Assembly: GCF_005502275.1 (NCBI RefSeq) | Contig: NZ_SWLZ01000007.1 | Coordinates: 1 to 64,000, forward strand | From: Robertmurraya siralis | GTDB taxonomy: Bacteria > Bacillota > Bacilli > Bacillales > Cytobacillaceae | DNA length: 64,000 nt | Direction of reading: 5' to 3' | Shown here: positions 34,590-45,226 of the stretch, one piece after another | Layout: each line of letters begins with the position of its first letter | Numbering within the stretch: the stretch's first letter is position 1 | Program-made: the position numbers and the translations under genes | Notes under the pieces: generated by a model | Databases searched by the model: none | Told to the model about the DNA's origin: nothing | The model's input: only the letters and a program-made list of their open reading frames with translations

Positions 34590-35657
34590 TTATCCTTTAT
34601 GGTATTTATACATCCATAGAATTCCTGATTTTAATAGTCGTGCTACTCTCCCTGTAATAGGGCGATCAGCAACCAAACCAAATCCGTGTTTTTTACCGAG
34701 AGAACCAAGGACACCTTTTAGCTTGATAGTTGGCAGTTCGTCAGGGAGTTCTTGGTTATTCCAACGTTTTAATAAAATGTCGACGATTTGTTCTGCTTGA
34801 CCTTCTGCAAGCTGTGCGCTTGGTGCGTGTGGGAGGCTGGCGCAATCACCAACGACATAGACATGCTCATTTCCAGGAATATTATGATGAGGAGTTAGGA
34901 TAATGCGACCTTGACGATCTTTTTCGACGTTTATATTCTGGACAATTTTGTTTGGCTGAATGCCCGCAGTCCACACGATAATGTCACTTTGAATCGGCTC
35001 GTGATGATTATACAGAATCCCTTCTTCAACTCTTGTGATGTTGGAATTATTGACGATTTCAACATTATGGTTATCAAACCAATTTTCAACGTATGTGCTT
35101 AAACGAACAGGAAATGCGGAAAGAATATGATTTCCTCGATCAAAAAGTTTAATCTTTAAATCTGGCCGACTTTCATTGAGTTCACTAGCTAATTCAACTC
35201 CGCTTAAACCTGCACCGACAATGCTAACGACTGAACCTGGTGCTAGATTGTTAAGAGCCTGATATGTTTGGCGAGATTTTTCAATTGTTTGAATGCTGTA
35301 GGTGTACTCTTGTGCTCCAGGTACATTGTGATATTTATCCTCACAGCCTAACCCAATAACTAAATCATCATAAGAAATCGCTTCGCCGTCTTTTAGAAGA
35401 ACCTTATTTTCCTGAAGATTGATTTCAGTAACCTCTCCATATTGAATGTTTAATCTTGGGTGTTCAGGGAAAGGAACGCGAATGTGTTGATCTGAGATGG
35501 TCCCTGCTGCAAGAGCATAATACTCTGTTTTAAGGCAGTGATACGGTGTGCGATCGATTAAGGTGATGGATATGTTTTCTGGCAGTTCATTTGGCAAGAG
35601 ACGAGAAAGGATTCTCATACCCCCGTAACCTCCACCTAAAATCATTAGATTTTTCAT
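34590..35657 (-). CDS. yutJ: NADH dehydrogenase-like flavoprotein (YutJ)
   Basis: FAD-dependent pyridine nucleotide-disulfide oxidoreductase of 355 residues in the NDH-2 group. The FAD motif is ILGGGYGGMRIL at the N-terminus, the NAD motif SIVGAGLSGVELASEL lies near residue 150, and the second FAD contact is VYVVGDCASL. It is shorter than YumB at the C-terminus, where the membrane-binding part of NDH-2 lies. In B. subtilis YutJ is an NDH-2 paralogue of unclear role. The upstream region carries a palindrome of the Rex type at 35981. Confidence 0.9.
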   Translation of the reverse strand: MKNLMILGGGYGGMRILSRLLPNELPENISITLIDRTPYHCLKTEYYALAAGTISDQHIRVPFPEHPRLNIQYGEVTEINLQENKVLLKDGEAISYDDLVIGLGCEDKYHNVPGAQEYTYSIQTIEKSRQTYQALNNLAPGSVVSIVGAGLSGVELASELNESRPDLKIKLFDRGNHILSAFPVRLSTYVENWFDNHNVEIVNNSNITRVEEGILYNHHEPIQSDIIVWTAGIQPNKIVQNINVEKDRQGRIILTPHHNIPGNEHVYVVGDCASLPHAPSAQLAEGQAEQIVDILLKRWNNQELPDELPTIKLKGVLGSLGKKHGFGLVADRPITGRVARLLKSGILWMYKYHKG

Positions 35658-35794
35658 TTTGAATATCCCCTTTATGCAACTCTATTGTTGAATTCTTGTT
35701 GAAGCCAAAATAAGTGCTAATTGAATGATCCATTTGATGTCAAACCTATTTGTCTATTAAAATCGAAGTTTCGATGTTAATAATAAGGAAACAC

Positions 35795-35905
35795 TCAGGC
35801 TGTTGACAAACGCTCGCTTTCTTTGTTGCTCGCCTTGTCCGGTGCTCATTTCCGCTCCTCTCAAGGCTTCGCTCCTCGAAAAACAAACGTTTTCAATCAG
35901 CCTGA
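35795..35905. repeat. Imperfect inverted repeat element upstream of yutJ
   Basis: TCAGGCTG followed by TTGACAAACG (35795-35812) is mirrored by CGTTTTCAATCAGCCTGA (35888-35905). The inside contains CGCTCCTC twice. The left arm resembles the start of the terminator hairpin after pepA (TCAGGCTGTAGACAAAC), so it looks like a member of a dispersed intergenic family. It accounts for part of the 485-base gap between yutJ and yuzB. Confidence 0.55.
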
Positions 35906-35980
35906 AGGTGACTGATTTTATTTATTGACTTTGTCTATACTCTGGTAAACACTATAAAGTTCATTCAAAGTATAACGAAA

Positions 35981-35997
35981 TTGTGACAAAATCACAA
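35981..35997. promoter_or_regulatory. Rex/Fnr-like palindrome between yutJ and yuzB
   Basis: TTGTGA and TCACAA flank five bases (CAAAA). Rex and Fnr sites normally have six central bases, so one base is missing. The neighbouring yutJ codes for an NADH-oxidising flavoprotein, which fits NADH sensing, but its start is 324 bases away. Confidence 0.35.
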
Positions 35998-36142
35998 CAT
36001 ATTCATGGCAAAATTTCGAATATTTTACTAAAATAATGATAGAAATAGTAATAAGGTTATCTAATAGATCGAATTAGTATGACACAAAAAAGTCAAAATG
36101 AGAGGAATTCCATGTGTTGGCAGGAATTTTGAGGTGAAATGA

Positions 36143-36382
36143 TTGATTAGACCAATGATTGAATTTTGTATTAGCAATCTCGCGAGTGGTTCTCAAAAAG
36201 CAAGAGAGCTCCTGGAAAAGGACTCTAATTTAGATATTATCGAATATGGTTGTCTAAATTATTGTGGAAAATGTGCAGCTTTCCACTATGCGTTAGTTGA
36301 GGGTACAGTCGTCACAGGGGAAACACCGGAACAACTGGTGGAGAATATTTATCAATATTTAGAAGAACAGATGCTGATCTAA
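36143..36382 (+). CDS. yuzB: YuzB family protein (DUF1450)
   Basis: Small protein of 79 residues, function unknown. It begins [20 protein letters not shown] and continues with the conserved [12 protein letters not shown], a cysteine cluster that could bind metal or form disulfides. The start is TTG at 36143, preceded by GAGGTGA at five bases, and matches the length of B. subtilis YuzB. The 218 bases after it up to 36600 hold no recognisable gene. Confidence 0.9.
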   Translation: MIRPMIEFCISNLASGSQKARELLEKDSNLDIIEYGCLNYCGKCAAFHYALVEGTVVTGETPEQLVENIYQYLEEQMLI

Positions 36383-36600
36383 ATAATCATATATAAGGGA
36401 GCAAGGCCCTTGTTAATTGAAGAGAAGAACTGGGATATCGCGAAATTAATGATGTTTACAGCGTTTAATGAGGACTACACTCTATGTTCTCCAAAAGATG
36501 AATGAAGGGGAGCTTTAGCAGGGATGGTATGATCCTCATTGAACACTTGTTGAAAAACTAACCCAGAGAATGCCTGAGGCTCTATTTTTATCGTAAATTT

Positions 36601-37299
36601 TTAAACATTGTCTGCTTTTTGCATTTCGCGTATTTCGTGCCAGCGTTCTTTCGCCATTTCGACAGTGGTTGCTTCAGTTGTATTTTTCTGGTTCTCAATC
36701 ACTTTTGAAAAATACTTGGTGGCTTGGTCAATATTATTAGTACGTCTTGATAATTCTCCTATTAAATAGAACATGCGCACTTCTGTTACCTGTGTTCCTT
36801 TATAATCATCTGTTGTGTAGGATTCCACATATTCGTTTAAAGCCAAGTTCGTAAATCGCAATTCTTGTTCATTATTTTCTAATTCACGATAGAGCCACGC
36901 AAGTCTCATATATAACCCAGCAAGATTAATATGCTTTTCTTTTTTTAACGTGCCACAGTATGATGCAAGCTTAAGTGTGTGGATCGCTTGTTGTACATTA
37001 CGTTCACCGCCAAAATCCTGCGAAACCCATTCATTGCACACTTTTTCCGTTATTACTTCTTTGCTTCCAGGTGCAAAAAACGGAAGAAAGTCATCGGAGA
37101 ATGAAAATCCGCAATGTGGGCAAACCTTTACATAGTAATACAACGGATTGACGCCATCAGTTGAATAGATCGGCCGAAAGTCAGTGTCGTATTTTACCAT
37201 CCTAACAAAACGGGAGCGAGCTTTCTTTGAGGTAAAACTATTGTTACACATAAGGCATTCGTAATTTTTATCATATAATGGAAGTAATTCTGCTGTCAA
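36601..37299 (-). CDS. DUF2225 protein with zinc-ribbon and TPR-like repeats
   Basis: Cytoplasmic protein of 232 residues. The N-terminal half has two cysteine pairs (CLMCNNSF and VCPHCGFSF) that form a probable zinc ribbon. The C-terminal half (about 95-225) consists of amphipathic helices resembling tetratricopeptide repeats. This is the DUF2225 layout; the function is unknown. TTG at 37297-37299 is the likely start, with AAGGG upstream. Confidence 0.82.
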   Translation of the reverse strand: MTAELLPLYDKNYECLMCNNSFTSKKARSRFVRMVKYDTDFRPIYSTDGVNPLYYYVKVCPHCGFSFSDDFLPFFAPGSKEVITEKVCNEWVSQDFGGERNVQQAIHTLKLASYCGTLKKEKHINLAGLYMRLAWLYRELENNEQELRFTNLALNEYVESYTTDDYKGTQVTEVRMFYLIGELSRRTNNIDQATKYFSKVIENQKNTTEATTVEMAKERWHEIREMQKADNV

Positions 37300-37549
37300 A
37301 GCCCTTCACCCTTTCTACATGTGAAAATTCTAACATGTCTACATTATATCGTATTTTTTATTGATGAATGCACTGAAATCTATACTACTTTCTACTCAAT
37401 TTCGCCATCAGCTTCCATAAAAAAACAGTGATTAAGCAAGCAGGCTAGTTGAGGAACGGTGAAATGCTGTATATACTAAGTAGTAAGAAGGGCAAGAATG
37501 AAAGTATTACTTGCTAACTTTTTTATCCAAAAGAATAGGAGGGAAATTG

Positions 37550-37909
37550 ATGGATGTAGTAACTATTACAGAAGCTGCTGCTTTGCAAATAAAGGATATG
37601 ATGAAAGAAAATGAGGAAGAAGGAGCTTATCTCCGCGTTGCTATCCAAGGTGGCGGTTGCAGTGGTTTGTCGTATGGCATGGGTTTTGCCCATGAAGTTG
37701 AAGAGGGGGACACTCAATTTGAACAGCATGGAATTCAGATTTTAGTTGACAAAGAGAGTGCTCCAGCTTTAAAAGGGACGAAAATTGATTATAAGCAATC
37801 GTTAATGGGTGGAGGCTTCACGATTGACAATCCAAACGCGATTGCTTCTTGTGGATGTGGCTCATCGTTCAGAACAGCTACGAATACAGGTACTCCGGAG
37901 AATTGTTAA
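37550..37909 (+). CDS. yutM: HesB/IscA-like Fe-S carrier (YutM)
   Basis: A-type iron-sulfur carrier of 119 residues. The three cluster-binding cysteines are in GGGCSGLSY and at the C-terminal CGCGSSF. The family blocks LRVAIQGGGCSGL and SLMGGGFTIDNPNA are complete. ATG at 37550 follows AGGAGGG at 37537-37543; the longer frame from 37511 has no site. It works with Nfu (yutI) in delivering clusters. A terminator follows 31 bases after the stop. Confidence 0.95.
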   Translation: MDVVTITEAAALQIKDMMKENEEEGAYLRVAIQGGGCSGLSYGMGFAHEVEEGDTQFEQHGIQILVDKESAPALKGTKIDYKQSLMGGGFTIDNPNAIASCGCGSSFRTATNTGTPENC

Positions 37910-37939
37910 GCTTTATTGAATAAAGACTGTCCACAATTG

Positions 37940-37979
37940 ACCTTCTCAATCAAGATTTCGTTAATGAGAAGGTTTTTTT
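37940..37979 (+). terminator. Terminator of yutM
   Basis: ACCTTCTCA (37940-37948) pairs with TGAGAAGGT (37965-37973), followed by Ts to 37979. Confidence 0.8.
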
Positions 37980-38009
37980 ATTTTAAGGCTTTGTTAAATG
38001 TCCGTTTTG

Positions 38010-38068
38010 ATTTTTGGCTCATTTTCTCATTATATTACCTTGGTTTCACATGAAATGAACTAAAAATT
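38010..38068. repeat. Dispersed palindromic element, copy 1
   Basis: Left arm ATTTTTGGCTCATTTT (38010-38025) faces right arm AAATGAACTAAAAATT (38053-38068), and TGGTTTCA lies between them. Copies at 46079-46164 and 58600-58696 share TTGGCTCATTTCGT, GGTTTCA and CCAAAAATT in the same order. It lies between the yutM terminator and the yumC terminator. Confidence 0.6.
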
Positions 38069-38179
38069 GTTGGATTCACAATATTTTTTACGATTAGCTG
38101 CAAAGCTGAGTAAAAGTGAGTGGCATGTATTAAAACTTGCATGGAATGGTTGTTTTATTAAACAATGGGAAAACTCAAT

Positions 38180-38218
38180 AAAAAAGCAAAGTCTCTCAAA
38201 GGAAGACCTTGCTCTTTT
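38180..38218 (-). terminator. Terminator of yumC
   Basis: On the minus strand AAAAGAGCAAGGTCT pairs with AGACTTTGCTTTTTT (plus-strand 38204-38218 and 38180-38194), ending in a T-run. Confidence 0.75.
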
Positions 38219-38222
38219 TAAA

Positions 38223-39218
38223 TTATTTAAACATAGATGAACTATGAAGTGGTTGTGTTTTTGCTTTAGGGTCGATATAGGTTTTTGCATTGTTAATGGC
38301 AGTAGGTGCTTCGCCAAAGCCGCTTGCAATTAACTTAACTTTTCCGTCATATGTGCAGATGTCCCCTGCGGCATATATTCCAGGTATGTTTGTTTCCATT
38401 TTTGAATTGACAACAATTGAGTTCTTTTCGATTTCAAGCCCCCATTCTTTAATTGGGCCTAAGGAAGAAACAAAGCCGTAATTACAGATGACTGCATCGA
38501 CATCTAAAGTTACTTTTTCGTCTCCATTTGCTTCTTGAAGAACTACTTGTTTAATGCCGCTTACATCCCCGATTAACTCGGCAGGTACATAAGGAGTTTT
38601 AATATCAACCTTCGAATTATGTAGATTTTCAACGCTATGCTCATGGGCTCGAAATTTATCACGTCTGTGTACAATTGATACTTTTTCTGCTATTGGTTCT
38701 AACATTAAAGCCCAGTCGACTGCAGAATCGCCGCCTCCGAAAACAACGACTTTTTTTCCTGCAAATTGGTTGAGATCATCAATAAAATAATGAAGATTTT
38801 TCCCTTCATACTCGGTAGCGTTTTCAAGCTCGAGTCGACGAGGTTGGAAAGCACCATTACCAGCTGTGATAATAACCGTTTTCGTATAATGAATTTCTTT
38901 GTTTGTTGTAAGCTTAAAAACATCGTCATCTTGTTTTTCGATTTTTTCAACAGACTGCTCTAGGATGATGGTTTGATCAAATTTAGACATTTGTTCTTTT
39001 AAGTTATCAACTAACTCTTGTGCGCGAACTTTTGGAAAACCAGCAACATCATATATGTATTTTTCAGGATATAAAGCAGAAAGCTGTCCACCAAGTTGAG
39101 GTAGGCTTTCGATTATTTTAACAGTTGCTTGTCTCATACCCCCGTAGAAAGCTGTGAATAATCCAATGGGTCCACCACCGATGATCGTTATATCATAAAT
39201 TTTTTGATCCTCTTTCAT
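38223..39218 (-). CDS. yumC: Ferredoxin/flavodoxin-NADP+ reductase (YumC, TrxR-like)
   Basis: FAD enzyme of 331 residues of the thioredoxin-reductase-like FNR class, reducing ferredoxin or flavodoxin with NADPH. The FAD motif is [16 protein letters not shown] and the NADP motif [13 protein letters not shown]. The second FAD contact is [19 protein letters not shown]. The redox CxxC of true thioredoxin reductases is absent. The C-terminal tail after AINNAK is typical of the class. ATG at 39218 follows GGGGGGA; an N-terminally longer frame to 39302 is not supported. Confidence 0.93.
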   Translation of the reverse strand: MKEDQKIYDITIIGGGPIGLFTAFYGGMRQATVKIIESLPQLGGQLSALYPEKYIYDVAGFPKVRAQELVDNLKEQMSKFDQTIILEQSVEKIEKQDDDVFKLTTNKEIHYTKTVIITAGNGAFQPRRLELENATEYEGKNLHYFIDDLNQFAGKKVVVFGGGDSAVDWALMLEPIAEKVSIVHRRDKFRAHEHSVENLHNSKVDIKTPYVPAELIGDVSGIKQVVLQEANGDEKVTLDVDAVICNYGFVSSLGPIKEWGLEIEKNSIVVNSKMETNIPGIYAAGDICTYDGKVKLIASGFGEAPTAINNAKTYIDPKAKTQPLHSSSMFK

Positions 39219-39523
39219 TCCAAATCCCCCCAGGTTGAATAGTACGATTACCAACTTATATATTACCATAAATAAATTGAAACTTACATCTGTCTCTGTC
39301 ATTCTCGCAGTTTCATGGGAAAATTAACGTGGTGTATACGAAAAAAGTCTCGGATGAGAAGGTTTTTTTTATGATTTTTCCGAAGATTTATAACATAAGG
39401 ACTATAAATATATCTTCTTTTTAAGCATATTTAACTTGAAAAACAAAATAAAAAAGAATATCATGTAATTTAGATAATATGTTAACATTCTGTGACAATT
39501 TTTTAACATTTTTTTGTCTACAT

Positions 39524-39541
39524 TCGTGAAGAATATCACAA
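39524..39541. promoter_or_regulatory. Rex-like operator at yumB promoter
   Basis: Read on the minus strand, TTGTGATATTCTTCACGA matches the Rex consensus (TTGTGA, six bases, TCACAA) with one change. A strong -10 (TATAAT, 39565-39570) lies 23 bases downstream, so bound Rex would cover the -35 region and block transcription at high NAD+. NDH-2 genes are known Rex targets in Bacillus. Confidence 0.6.
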
Positions 39542-39649
39542 TCTTTTTTCTTGATATATACTATTATAATTAGCGAATGTGGTGAAGATATATAAGAGTA
39601 TGCAGAGAAGAGAGAAAAAAATTCTAACAAAAAGGTGGAAGTGATCACT

Positions 39650-40867
39650 TTGAAAAAGCAAAAAATCGTTATTTTAGGCGCCGGATATGGCGGATTAATG
39701 ACCGCAACGAAATTACAAAAGGCGGTTGGAGTGAATGAAGTCGATATTCAACTTGTGAACAAGCATGATTATCATTATGAAACGACTTGGTTGCATGAAG
39801 CATCTGCTGGAACATTGCACCATGACCGAGTTCGTTATGATATTAAAGATGTCATTGATCGCAATAAAGTAGAATTTATTAAAGGTACAGTTGAACAAAT
39901 AAATACTGCTGAGAAAAAGGTTATTTTACAAGAAGGAGAGCTGCCGTACGATTATTTGGTCATCGCGGTTGGTTCTGAGGCAGAAACTTTTGGAATTAAA
40001 GGTTTGAAGGAACATGCATTTTCGATCGTCAATGTGAACGCAGCACGTCAAATTCGAGAGCATATTGAATACCAATTTGCGACATATAATAATGAAAAAG
40101 AGAAAAAAGACGAGCGTTTAACGATTGTAGTTGGCGGAGCTGGATTCACAGGCATTGAGTTTCTTGGAGAACTAGCTAATCGTGTGCCGGAATTATGCCG
40201 TGAATACGATATCGATCCTCATAAAGTAAAAATTATTTGTGTAGAGGCTGCTCCAACTGTTTTACCAGGCTTTGACCCAGAGCTTGTAAATTATGCAGTT
40301 GCACAGTTGGAGAAAAAAGGTGTTACCTTCATGATCGGTACTGCTGTTAAGGAAGCTACTGAGAATGGAATTATTGTTGGGAAAGGCGAAGATGAGGTCG
40401 AAGAAATTAAAGCTGGAACGGTTGTATGGGCTGCTGGAGTTAGAGGAAACTCACTTATTGAAAAATCCGGCTTCGAAGCGATGCGTGGCCGTGTAAAGGT
40501 GCAGCCAGATTTACGGGCACCAGGTCATGATGATGTCTTTATCATTGGCGATTCATCTTTAGTTATTAATGAAGAAATCAATCGCCCATATCCTCCGACA
40601 GCGCAAATTGCGATGCAGCAAGGTGTGACATGTGCGAAGAACCTTGTCGCACTCATTCGTGGCAAGGAAGAACTTGAGACATTTACACCAGACATTAAAG
40701 GAACGGTTTGTTCATTAGGGGAAGATGATGCAATTGGTGTAGCCTTTGGTAAGAAAATGACTGGCGGCACTGCTTCATTTATGAAAAAAGTGATCGATAA
40801 TCGTTCTCTCTACATGATTGGCGGACCTTCTTTAGTGTTGAAAAAAGGAAAATTTAATATTCTTTAA
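39650..40867 (+). CDS. yumB: Type II NADH dehydrogenase (NDH-2, YumB)
   Basis: Single-subunit NADH:quinone oxidoreductase of 405 residues, peripheral on the inner face of the membrane. It feeds electrons to menaquinone without pumping protons. The FAD motif is [16 protein letters not shown], the NAD motif [17 protein letters not shown], and the quinone-site region is AIGVAFGKK after [10 protein letters not shown]. The C-terminal segment [17 protein letters not shown] matches the amphipathic membrane anchor. TTG at 39650 follows AAAGGTGG; it aligns with the known N-terminus. Regulation by Rex is suggested by the upstream site. Confidence 0.94.
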   Translation: MKKQKIVILGAGYGGLMTATKLQKAVGVNEVDIQLVNKHDYHYETTWLHEASAGTLHHDRVRYDIKDVIDRNKVEFIKGTVEQINTAEKKVILQEGELPYDYLVIAVGSEAETFGIKGLKEHAFSIVNVNAARQIREHIEYQFATYNNEKEKKDERLTIVVGGAGFTGIEFLGELANRVPELCREYDIDPHKVKIICVEAAPTVLPGFDPELVNYAVAQLEKKGVTFMIGTAVKEATENGIIVGKGEDEVEEIKAGTVVWAAGVRGNSLIEKSGFEAMRGRVKVQPDLRAPGHDDVFIIGDSSLVINEEINRPYPPTAQIAMQQGVTCAKNLVALIRGKEELETFTPDIKGTVCSLGEDDAIGVAFGKKMTGGTASFMKKVIDNRSLYMIGGPSLVLKKGKFNIL

Positions 40868-40897
40868 TAAATGAAAAAATCATAAAAAAGCAATGAG

Positions 40898-40949
40898 ACA
40901 GCTGCAGACAAGCTCTATGAAAAGAGTTCATGTCTACAGCTGTTTTTGT
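40898..40949 (+). terminator. Terminator of yumB
   Basis: ACAGCTGCAGACA (40898-40910) pairs with TGTCTACAGCTGT (40931-40943), with an inner CTCT/AGAG stem and Ts following. Its GACA/TGTC core resembles the hairpin after pepA. Confidence 0.85.
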
Positions 40950-41092
40950 TTGAGCACTTTTTAATTGTTGGAGCATGGTTGTATCGTTTTGGAACTTCCG
41001 CTAAAGCACTTTTTGCTCATAATCATCTTTTTCATTGACGGGCAAAAGGACATTCAGTACACTTATGTTGATATTAAGGAGGCTTGTATTCA

Positions 41093-41416
41093 ATGCAAAT
41101 TACGATTGTTACTTTGCCGATTTCCATGCTGTTATTTTTTGTTTTATTTTTTGGAATCGGTTTTATTTTGAATATGCTTTTACGAATGACTTGGATTATG
41201 GCTGTAGTTTATCCCGTCATTACGATATTTATCGTTGATGATGTGCGATTTATCGAATATTTTACTAATAGTAAAACAGCTTTCAGTGAATTAATGACTG
41301 GATTTGCTAACCTTGCTTTATCTGATTTATTAATTTTGGGTAGTGGACTAGCAGGTGCCATTGTAGCTGGTATCGTCATCCGGATTTTACGTAAAAAAGG
41401 CTATCAGATGTTTTAA
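41093..41416 (+). CDS. yuiB: Small membrane protein YuiB
   Basis: Protein of 107 residues with three hydrophobic segments (about 6-28, 32-48 and 78-100) and a short basic C-terminus. I recognise it as YuiB from ITIVTLPISMLLFFVLFFG and from its place after yumB. The function is unknown. AAGGAGG at 41076-41082 is ten bases before ATG. In B. subtilis yuiC follows closely; here an 11-kb insertion separates them. Confidence 0.83.
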   Translation: MQITIVTLPISMLLFFVLFFGIGFILNMLLRMTWIMAVVYPVITIFIVDDVRFIEYFTNSKTAFSELMTGFANLALSDLLILGSGLAGAIVAGIVIRILRKKGYQMF

Positions 41417-41474
41417 AGTCTTTCGAGTGTCAAGTGAAATGCCAATAAGTTCGAAATAGTATTTAAGTAGTAAC

Positions 41475-41527
41475 ATGCTCCCCTTAAAGTAGACAGGTTT
41501 AAAAATCTGTCCTCTTATGGGGAGCAT
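41475..41527 (+). terminator. Two-tiered hairpin after yuiB
   Basis: ATGCTCCCC (41475-41483) pairs with GGGGAGCAT (41519-41527), and inside it GACAG pairs with CTGTC. The T-tail is short (CTTTC). Confidence 0.65.
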
Positions 41528-41609
41528 CTTTCGTAAATGACGTTAGAGAGAAGAACAGTTACTGTAGCTTAAAACAAAAAAATGATTCTCTCCACATGCA
41601 ACTGCAATT

Positions 41610-41655
41610 AAAAACCGTGATTTTGAAAAGTGATTGATCAAAATGACGGTTTTTT
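41610..41655 (+). terminator. Long-stem terminator before T-box
   Basis: AAAAACCGTGATTTTGA (41610-41626) pairs with TCAAAATGACGGTTTTT (41638-41654) with one mismatch; Ts follow. It would insulate the T-box transcription unit. Confidence 0.8.
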
Positions 41656-41779
41656 GTTTCGATAAATTAGAAATTTTTATCGTAAAGCTTGATCATTTTA
41701 TCTTGAACAAAGGGGCCATTAGTTCAAAATAAAAAGGGATGTTTATTGCATAATCGCTCCTAATATTTTTGGAACTAAT

Positions 41780-41808
41780 TTGACAGTTTATTCAATACCT
41801 GTTACAAT
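41780..41808 (+). promoter_or_regulatory. Sigma-A promoter of T-box/ileS unit
   Basis: TTGACA (41780-41785), 17-base spacer, TACAAT (41803-41808). The T-box aptamer begins about 30 bases downstream. Confidence 0.75.
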
Positions 41809-41837
41809 TCATTCCAATAAAAGCATACAAATTCGTT

Positions 41838-42083
41838 GATGAGAAAGAGTAGCGTTTCGTCTAGATCCAAAGAGAGCTGACATTTTGGTGCAAGTCAGTG
41901 TTCGAGCGATACGTGAATATCCTCTCTGAGAAGCTAGACCGAATTTTAAAGTAAGTCTAGCCGGGGGTCTACCGTTAAAAGGAACACGTATGATTGTACG
42001 TTGCTAAGTGCTATTGATTGGATCAATAGAATTAGGGTGGTATCGCGGCTAACCCCGTCCCTTACTTGGGACGGGTTTTTTGT
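41838..42083 (+). ncRNA. T-box leader, isoleucine specific
   Basis: Stem I is delimited by AGAGAG (41871-41876) and CTCTCT (41921-41926). The specifier region reads GAATATCC, giving an ATC (Ile) codon at 41919-41921. The T-box sequence proper is GGTGGTATCGCGG (42036-42048), near-consensus TGGNACCGCG. The terminator is CCCGTCCC (42054-42061) with GGGACGGG (42068-42075) and six Ts. Uncharged tRNA-Ile should prevent termination and raise synthesis of the isoleucyl-tRNA synthetase downstream. Confidence 0.92.
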
Positions 42084-42120
42084 ATGTTTTTAATTTCATT
42101 TTTGTAAAGGAGCGATATCT

Positions 42121-45100
42121 ATGAAGGCTAATGAGACTAAGGAAACGGTTGTAGAGCGTGAAGAACATATACGCAATTATTGGACAAAAGAAAACACATT
42201 TAAACAATCTGTTCAATTAAGAGAAGGAAAGATCCCTTTTGTTTTTTATGAAGGACCACCAACTGCAAATGGTCTTCCCCATGTTGGCCATGCCTTTGGA
42301 CGAACAATTAAAGATGTTGTAGCACGTTACAAGACGATGCAAGGTTTTCAAGTAGAGAGAAAGGCTGGATGGGATACACATGGTCTTCCTGTCGAGCTTG
42401 GCGTTGAGAAACAACTAGGTATTTCAGGGAAAAAAGACATCGAACGTTATGGCGTGGAGCCTTTTATTAATAAATGTAAGGAGAGTGTATTTACCTACGA
42501 GAAGAAATGGCGTTCATTTACCGAAAGATTAGGTTATTGGGTAGATATGGACAGTCCATATTTGACCTTAAGTAATGATTATATCGAGAGTGTTTGGAAT
42601 ATTTTAAGTAAGATTCACAAAGATGGCTTATTGTATAAAGGACATCGTGTATCTCCATATTGCCCTAGCTGCCAAACCACTTTAAGTTCCCACGAAGTGG
42701 CACAGGGCTACAAAGATGTAAAAGATTTATCAGCTACCGTAAAATTTAAGCGTTTTGATGCGGACAATGAATATTTCTTAGGTTGGACAACAACACCTTG
42801 GACTTTACCCGCCAATGTTGCACTTGCTGTAAATCCAACAATAACGTATGTTCGAGTTCAAAAAGAAAATGAGGTGTATATTGTTGCAAAATCTTTAGTG
42901 AGAAAAATTCTTGGTGATCAGGTAACTATTTTAAGTGAACATAAGGGTCGTGAACTTGAAGGAATTAAGTATACCCCACCGTTCGATTATGTGACTGTTG
43001 AAAAGGGATATTATATCGTATTAGCAGATTATGTTACAGAGGATAGTGGAACAGGTATTGTCCATATTGCCCCAGCTTACGGTGAAGATGACTATAAAAC
43101 TGTTCAGCAGAATGGTTTATCCTTTATCAATCTAGTCGATCTAGAAGGCCGATATACTACGGATGTAACAGAACTTACTGGAAGGTTTGTTAAAAATTGC
43201 GATGTGGACATTATTAAATTGCTTTCTGAACAGGATACACTGTTTCACAAGGAGAAATATGAACATAGCTACCCGTATTGCTGGAGATGTGACTCCCCTT
43301 TGCTTTACTACGCAACGGATAGCTGGTTTATTAAGATGTCCTCTTTAAAGAATAAGATGCTTGTGAACAATGCAACTGTTAATTGGTATCCTGAGCATAT
43401 TAAAGATGGACGCTTTGGTAATTTTCTTGAAAATCTTATGGATTGGAATATAAGTAGAAACCGATACTGGGGTACACCACTAAATGTTTGGATATGTTCT
43501 ACCTGTAAACATGAAGAAGCTCTTAGTAGTGTCAAGGAATTACAAAGATTAGCGACGACTCAAATATCTAATGATATCGAGTTGCATAAACCATACATTG
43601 ATGAGGTACAGTGTACCTGTCCGAAATGTAAGGGTGTTATGCATCGAACTTCTGAAGTTATTGATGTTTGGTTTGATAGTGGATCGATGCCATTTGCTCA
43701 GTATCACTATCCATTCAGAAATAAAGAAACATTCGAATCACAATTTCCTGCAGATATCGTGATTGAAGGAATTGACCAGACGAGAGGATTTTTCTATAGC
43801 CTACTCGCTGTTTCTACCCTACTTACAGGAAAAGCTCCTTATAAAAATGTCTTGTCGCTTGGCCATGTACTCGATGAAAACGGTCAAAAAATGTCGAAGA
43901 GCAAAGGAAATGCTTTAGATCCAGTTGAACTAATAGAGGAATTTGGTGCAGATGCACTTCGCTGGGCATTTTTAGTCGATAGTTCACCTTGGAATCCGAA
44001 ACGTTTTTCAAAAAAGATTGTGCAAGATGCAAAATCAAAATTAATTGACACGTTGGATAATACCTATAAATTTTATGCTATGTACGCTAAAATAGATGGC
44101 TTTGTGTATAATGGACAACAAACGGGTAAGAAAACAATATTAGATAAATGGATACTTTCTCGTCTGCACAGTACAGTTAAACTTGTTAATGGCTACATGG
44201 ATCGATATCAATTTACTCAAGCAACACGAGAAATTGCATCTTTAGTAGATGAATTAAGCAATTGGTATGTGCGCCGTTCAAGAAATCGTTTTTGGGCTTC
44301 TGGGCTTTCAAAAGATAAACGAGCAGCTTATTCAACTCTATTTGAAACACTTACAACTATATCTCGCTTGTTAGCGCCTTTTGTACCATATGTGGCTGAG
44401 GATATCTATTTGAAATTGAATCAATATAGTGTTCACTTGCAGGACTATCCAAAGGCTAATGATTCAATGATTAATCTAGATTTAGAAGCAGACATGAAAA
44501 TGATCTTGAAAATCGTCGAACTTGGTCGTAGTATTCGTAATGCAAAAAATTTAAAGATTAAGCAACCTTTGCAACAAATAATTGTATGGCGTAAGGAAGG
44601 GAGACGGTTTTTAACCTCATATTCAGGCATCATTAAGGATGAGCTAAATGTTAAGGATATTGTTTATACAGAGGATTTATCAAAATTTGAATCAACTATA
44701 TTTAAATTAAATTTTAAAACTGCAGGTACTGCATTTGGCAAACTGGTTAATGTAGTAAAGGAATATGTTGAACATATCCCCGATACCGACAAAAAGTCAT
44801 TATTAGATAATGGTAAATTACAAATAAAGTTAAAAGGACAAACGGTAACAGTTGAGAAGGAACATATAAATGTCGAATATCAAGTTGCTTCTGGTTTTGA
44901 AATGGCTGGAGATGAGCAATTAAAAGTGATATTAGATGTTACACTTACACCTCAACTAGTAGAAGAAGGGCAAGTTAGAGAATTAATTAGAGCCATTCAG
45001 GATACTCGAAAAAAATTAGATTTACCTGTCGAAAAATATATATCAATCGAAATTTCAACAATGGATGATGTTAAAGAAAAAATTCAACGTTTTGAGGAAC

Positions 45101-45216
45101 TAATTAAAGAAAATATACTTGTTCACAACATAAGCTATAAAGATTTGAACAATTCTAAACAGAAAATTGAAGTAAGATTCGGAGATGAGATAGTTAAGAT
45201 CTCATTGAGATATTAA
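42121..45216 (+). CDS. ileS2: Isoleucyl-tRNA synthetase, class-2 (IleS2/MupA-like)
   Basis: Class I aminoacyl-tRNA synthetase of 1031 residues. The signature HVGH lies in [11 protein letters not shown] (about residue 55) and the KMSKS loop in [10 protein letters not shown] (about 598). The editing domain sits between them ([15 protein letters not shown]). The length, the [16 protein letters not shown] stretch, and a C-terminus lacking the CxxC zinc finger of ordinary bacterial IleRS identify the eukaryote-like type that tolerates mupirocin. Bacilli often keep this as a second copy beside the main ileS of the ftsZ region, which is not in this window. The canonical HxGH argues against the extreme resistance form with swapped residues. 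AAAGGAG precedes ATG by eight bases. Confidence 0.93.
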   Translation: MKANETKETVVEREEHIRNYWTKENTFKQSVQLREGKIPFVFYEGPPTANGLPHVGHAFGRTIKDVVARYKTMQGFQVERKAGWDTHGLPVELGVEKQLGISGKKDIERYGVEPFINKCKESVFTYEKKWRSFTERLGYWVDMDSPYLTLSNDYIESVWNILSKIHKDGLLYKGHRVSPYCPSCQTTLSSHEVAQGYKDVKDLSATVKFKRFDADNEYFLGWTTTPWTLPANVALAVNPTITYVRVQKENEVYIVAKSLVRKILGDQVTILSEHKGRELEGIKYTPPFDYVTVEKGYYIVLADYVTEDSGTGIVHIAPAYGEDDYKTVQQNGLSFINLVDLEGRYTTDVTELTGRFVKNCDVDIIKLLSEQDTLFHKEKYEHSYPYCWRCDSPLLYYATDSWFIKMSSLKNKMLVNNATVNWYPEHIKDGRFGNFLENLMDWNISRNRYWGTPLNVWICSTCKHEEALSSVKELQRLATTQISNDIELHKPYIDEVQCTCPKCKGVMHRTSEVIDVWFDSGSMPFAQYHYPFRNKETFESQFPADIVIEGIDQTRGFFYSLLAVSTLLTGKAPYKNVLSLGHVLDENGQKMSKSKGNALDPVELIEEFGADALRWAFLVDSSPWNPKRFSKKIVQDAKSKLIDTLDNTYKFYAMYAKIDGFVYNGQQTGKKTILDKWILSRLHSTVKLVNGYMDRYQFTQATREIASLVDELSNWYVRRSRNRFWASGLSKDKRAAYSTLFETLTTISRLLAPFVPYVAEDIYLKLNQYSVHLQDYPKANDSMINLDLEADMKMILKIVELGRSIRNAKNLKIKQPLQQIIVWRKEGRRFLTSYSGIIKDELNVKDIVYTEDLSKFESTIFKLNFKTAGTAFGKLVNVVKEYVEHIPDTDKKSLLDNGKLQIKLKGQTVTVEKEHINVEYQVASGFEMAGDEQLKVILDVTLTPQLVEEGQVRELIRAIQDTRKKLDLPVEKYISIEISTMDDVKEKIQRFEELIKENILVHNISYKDLNNSKQKIEVRFGDEIVKISLRY

Positions 45217-45226
45217 ATTTCATAAG

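Noticed and set aside
38223-39218. Thioredoxin reductase
   Set aside because: The CxxC redox pair is missing; the protein fits the YumC-type ferredoxin-NADP+ reductase.
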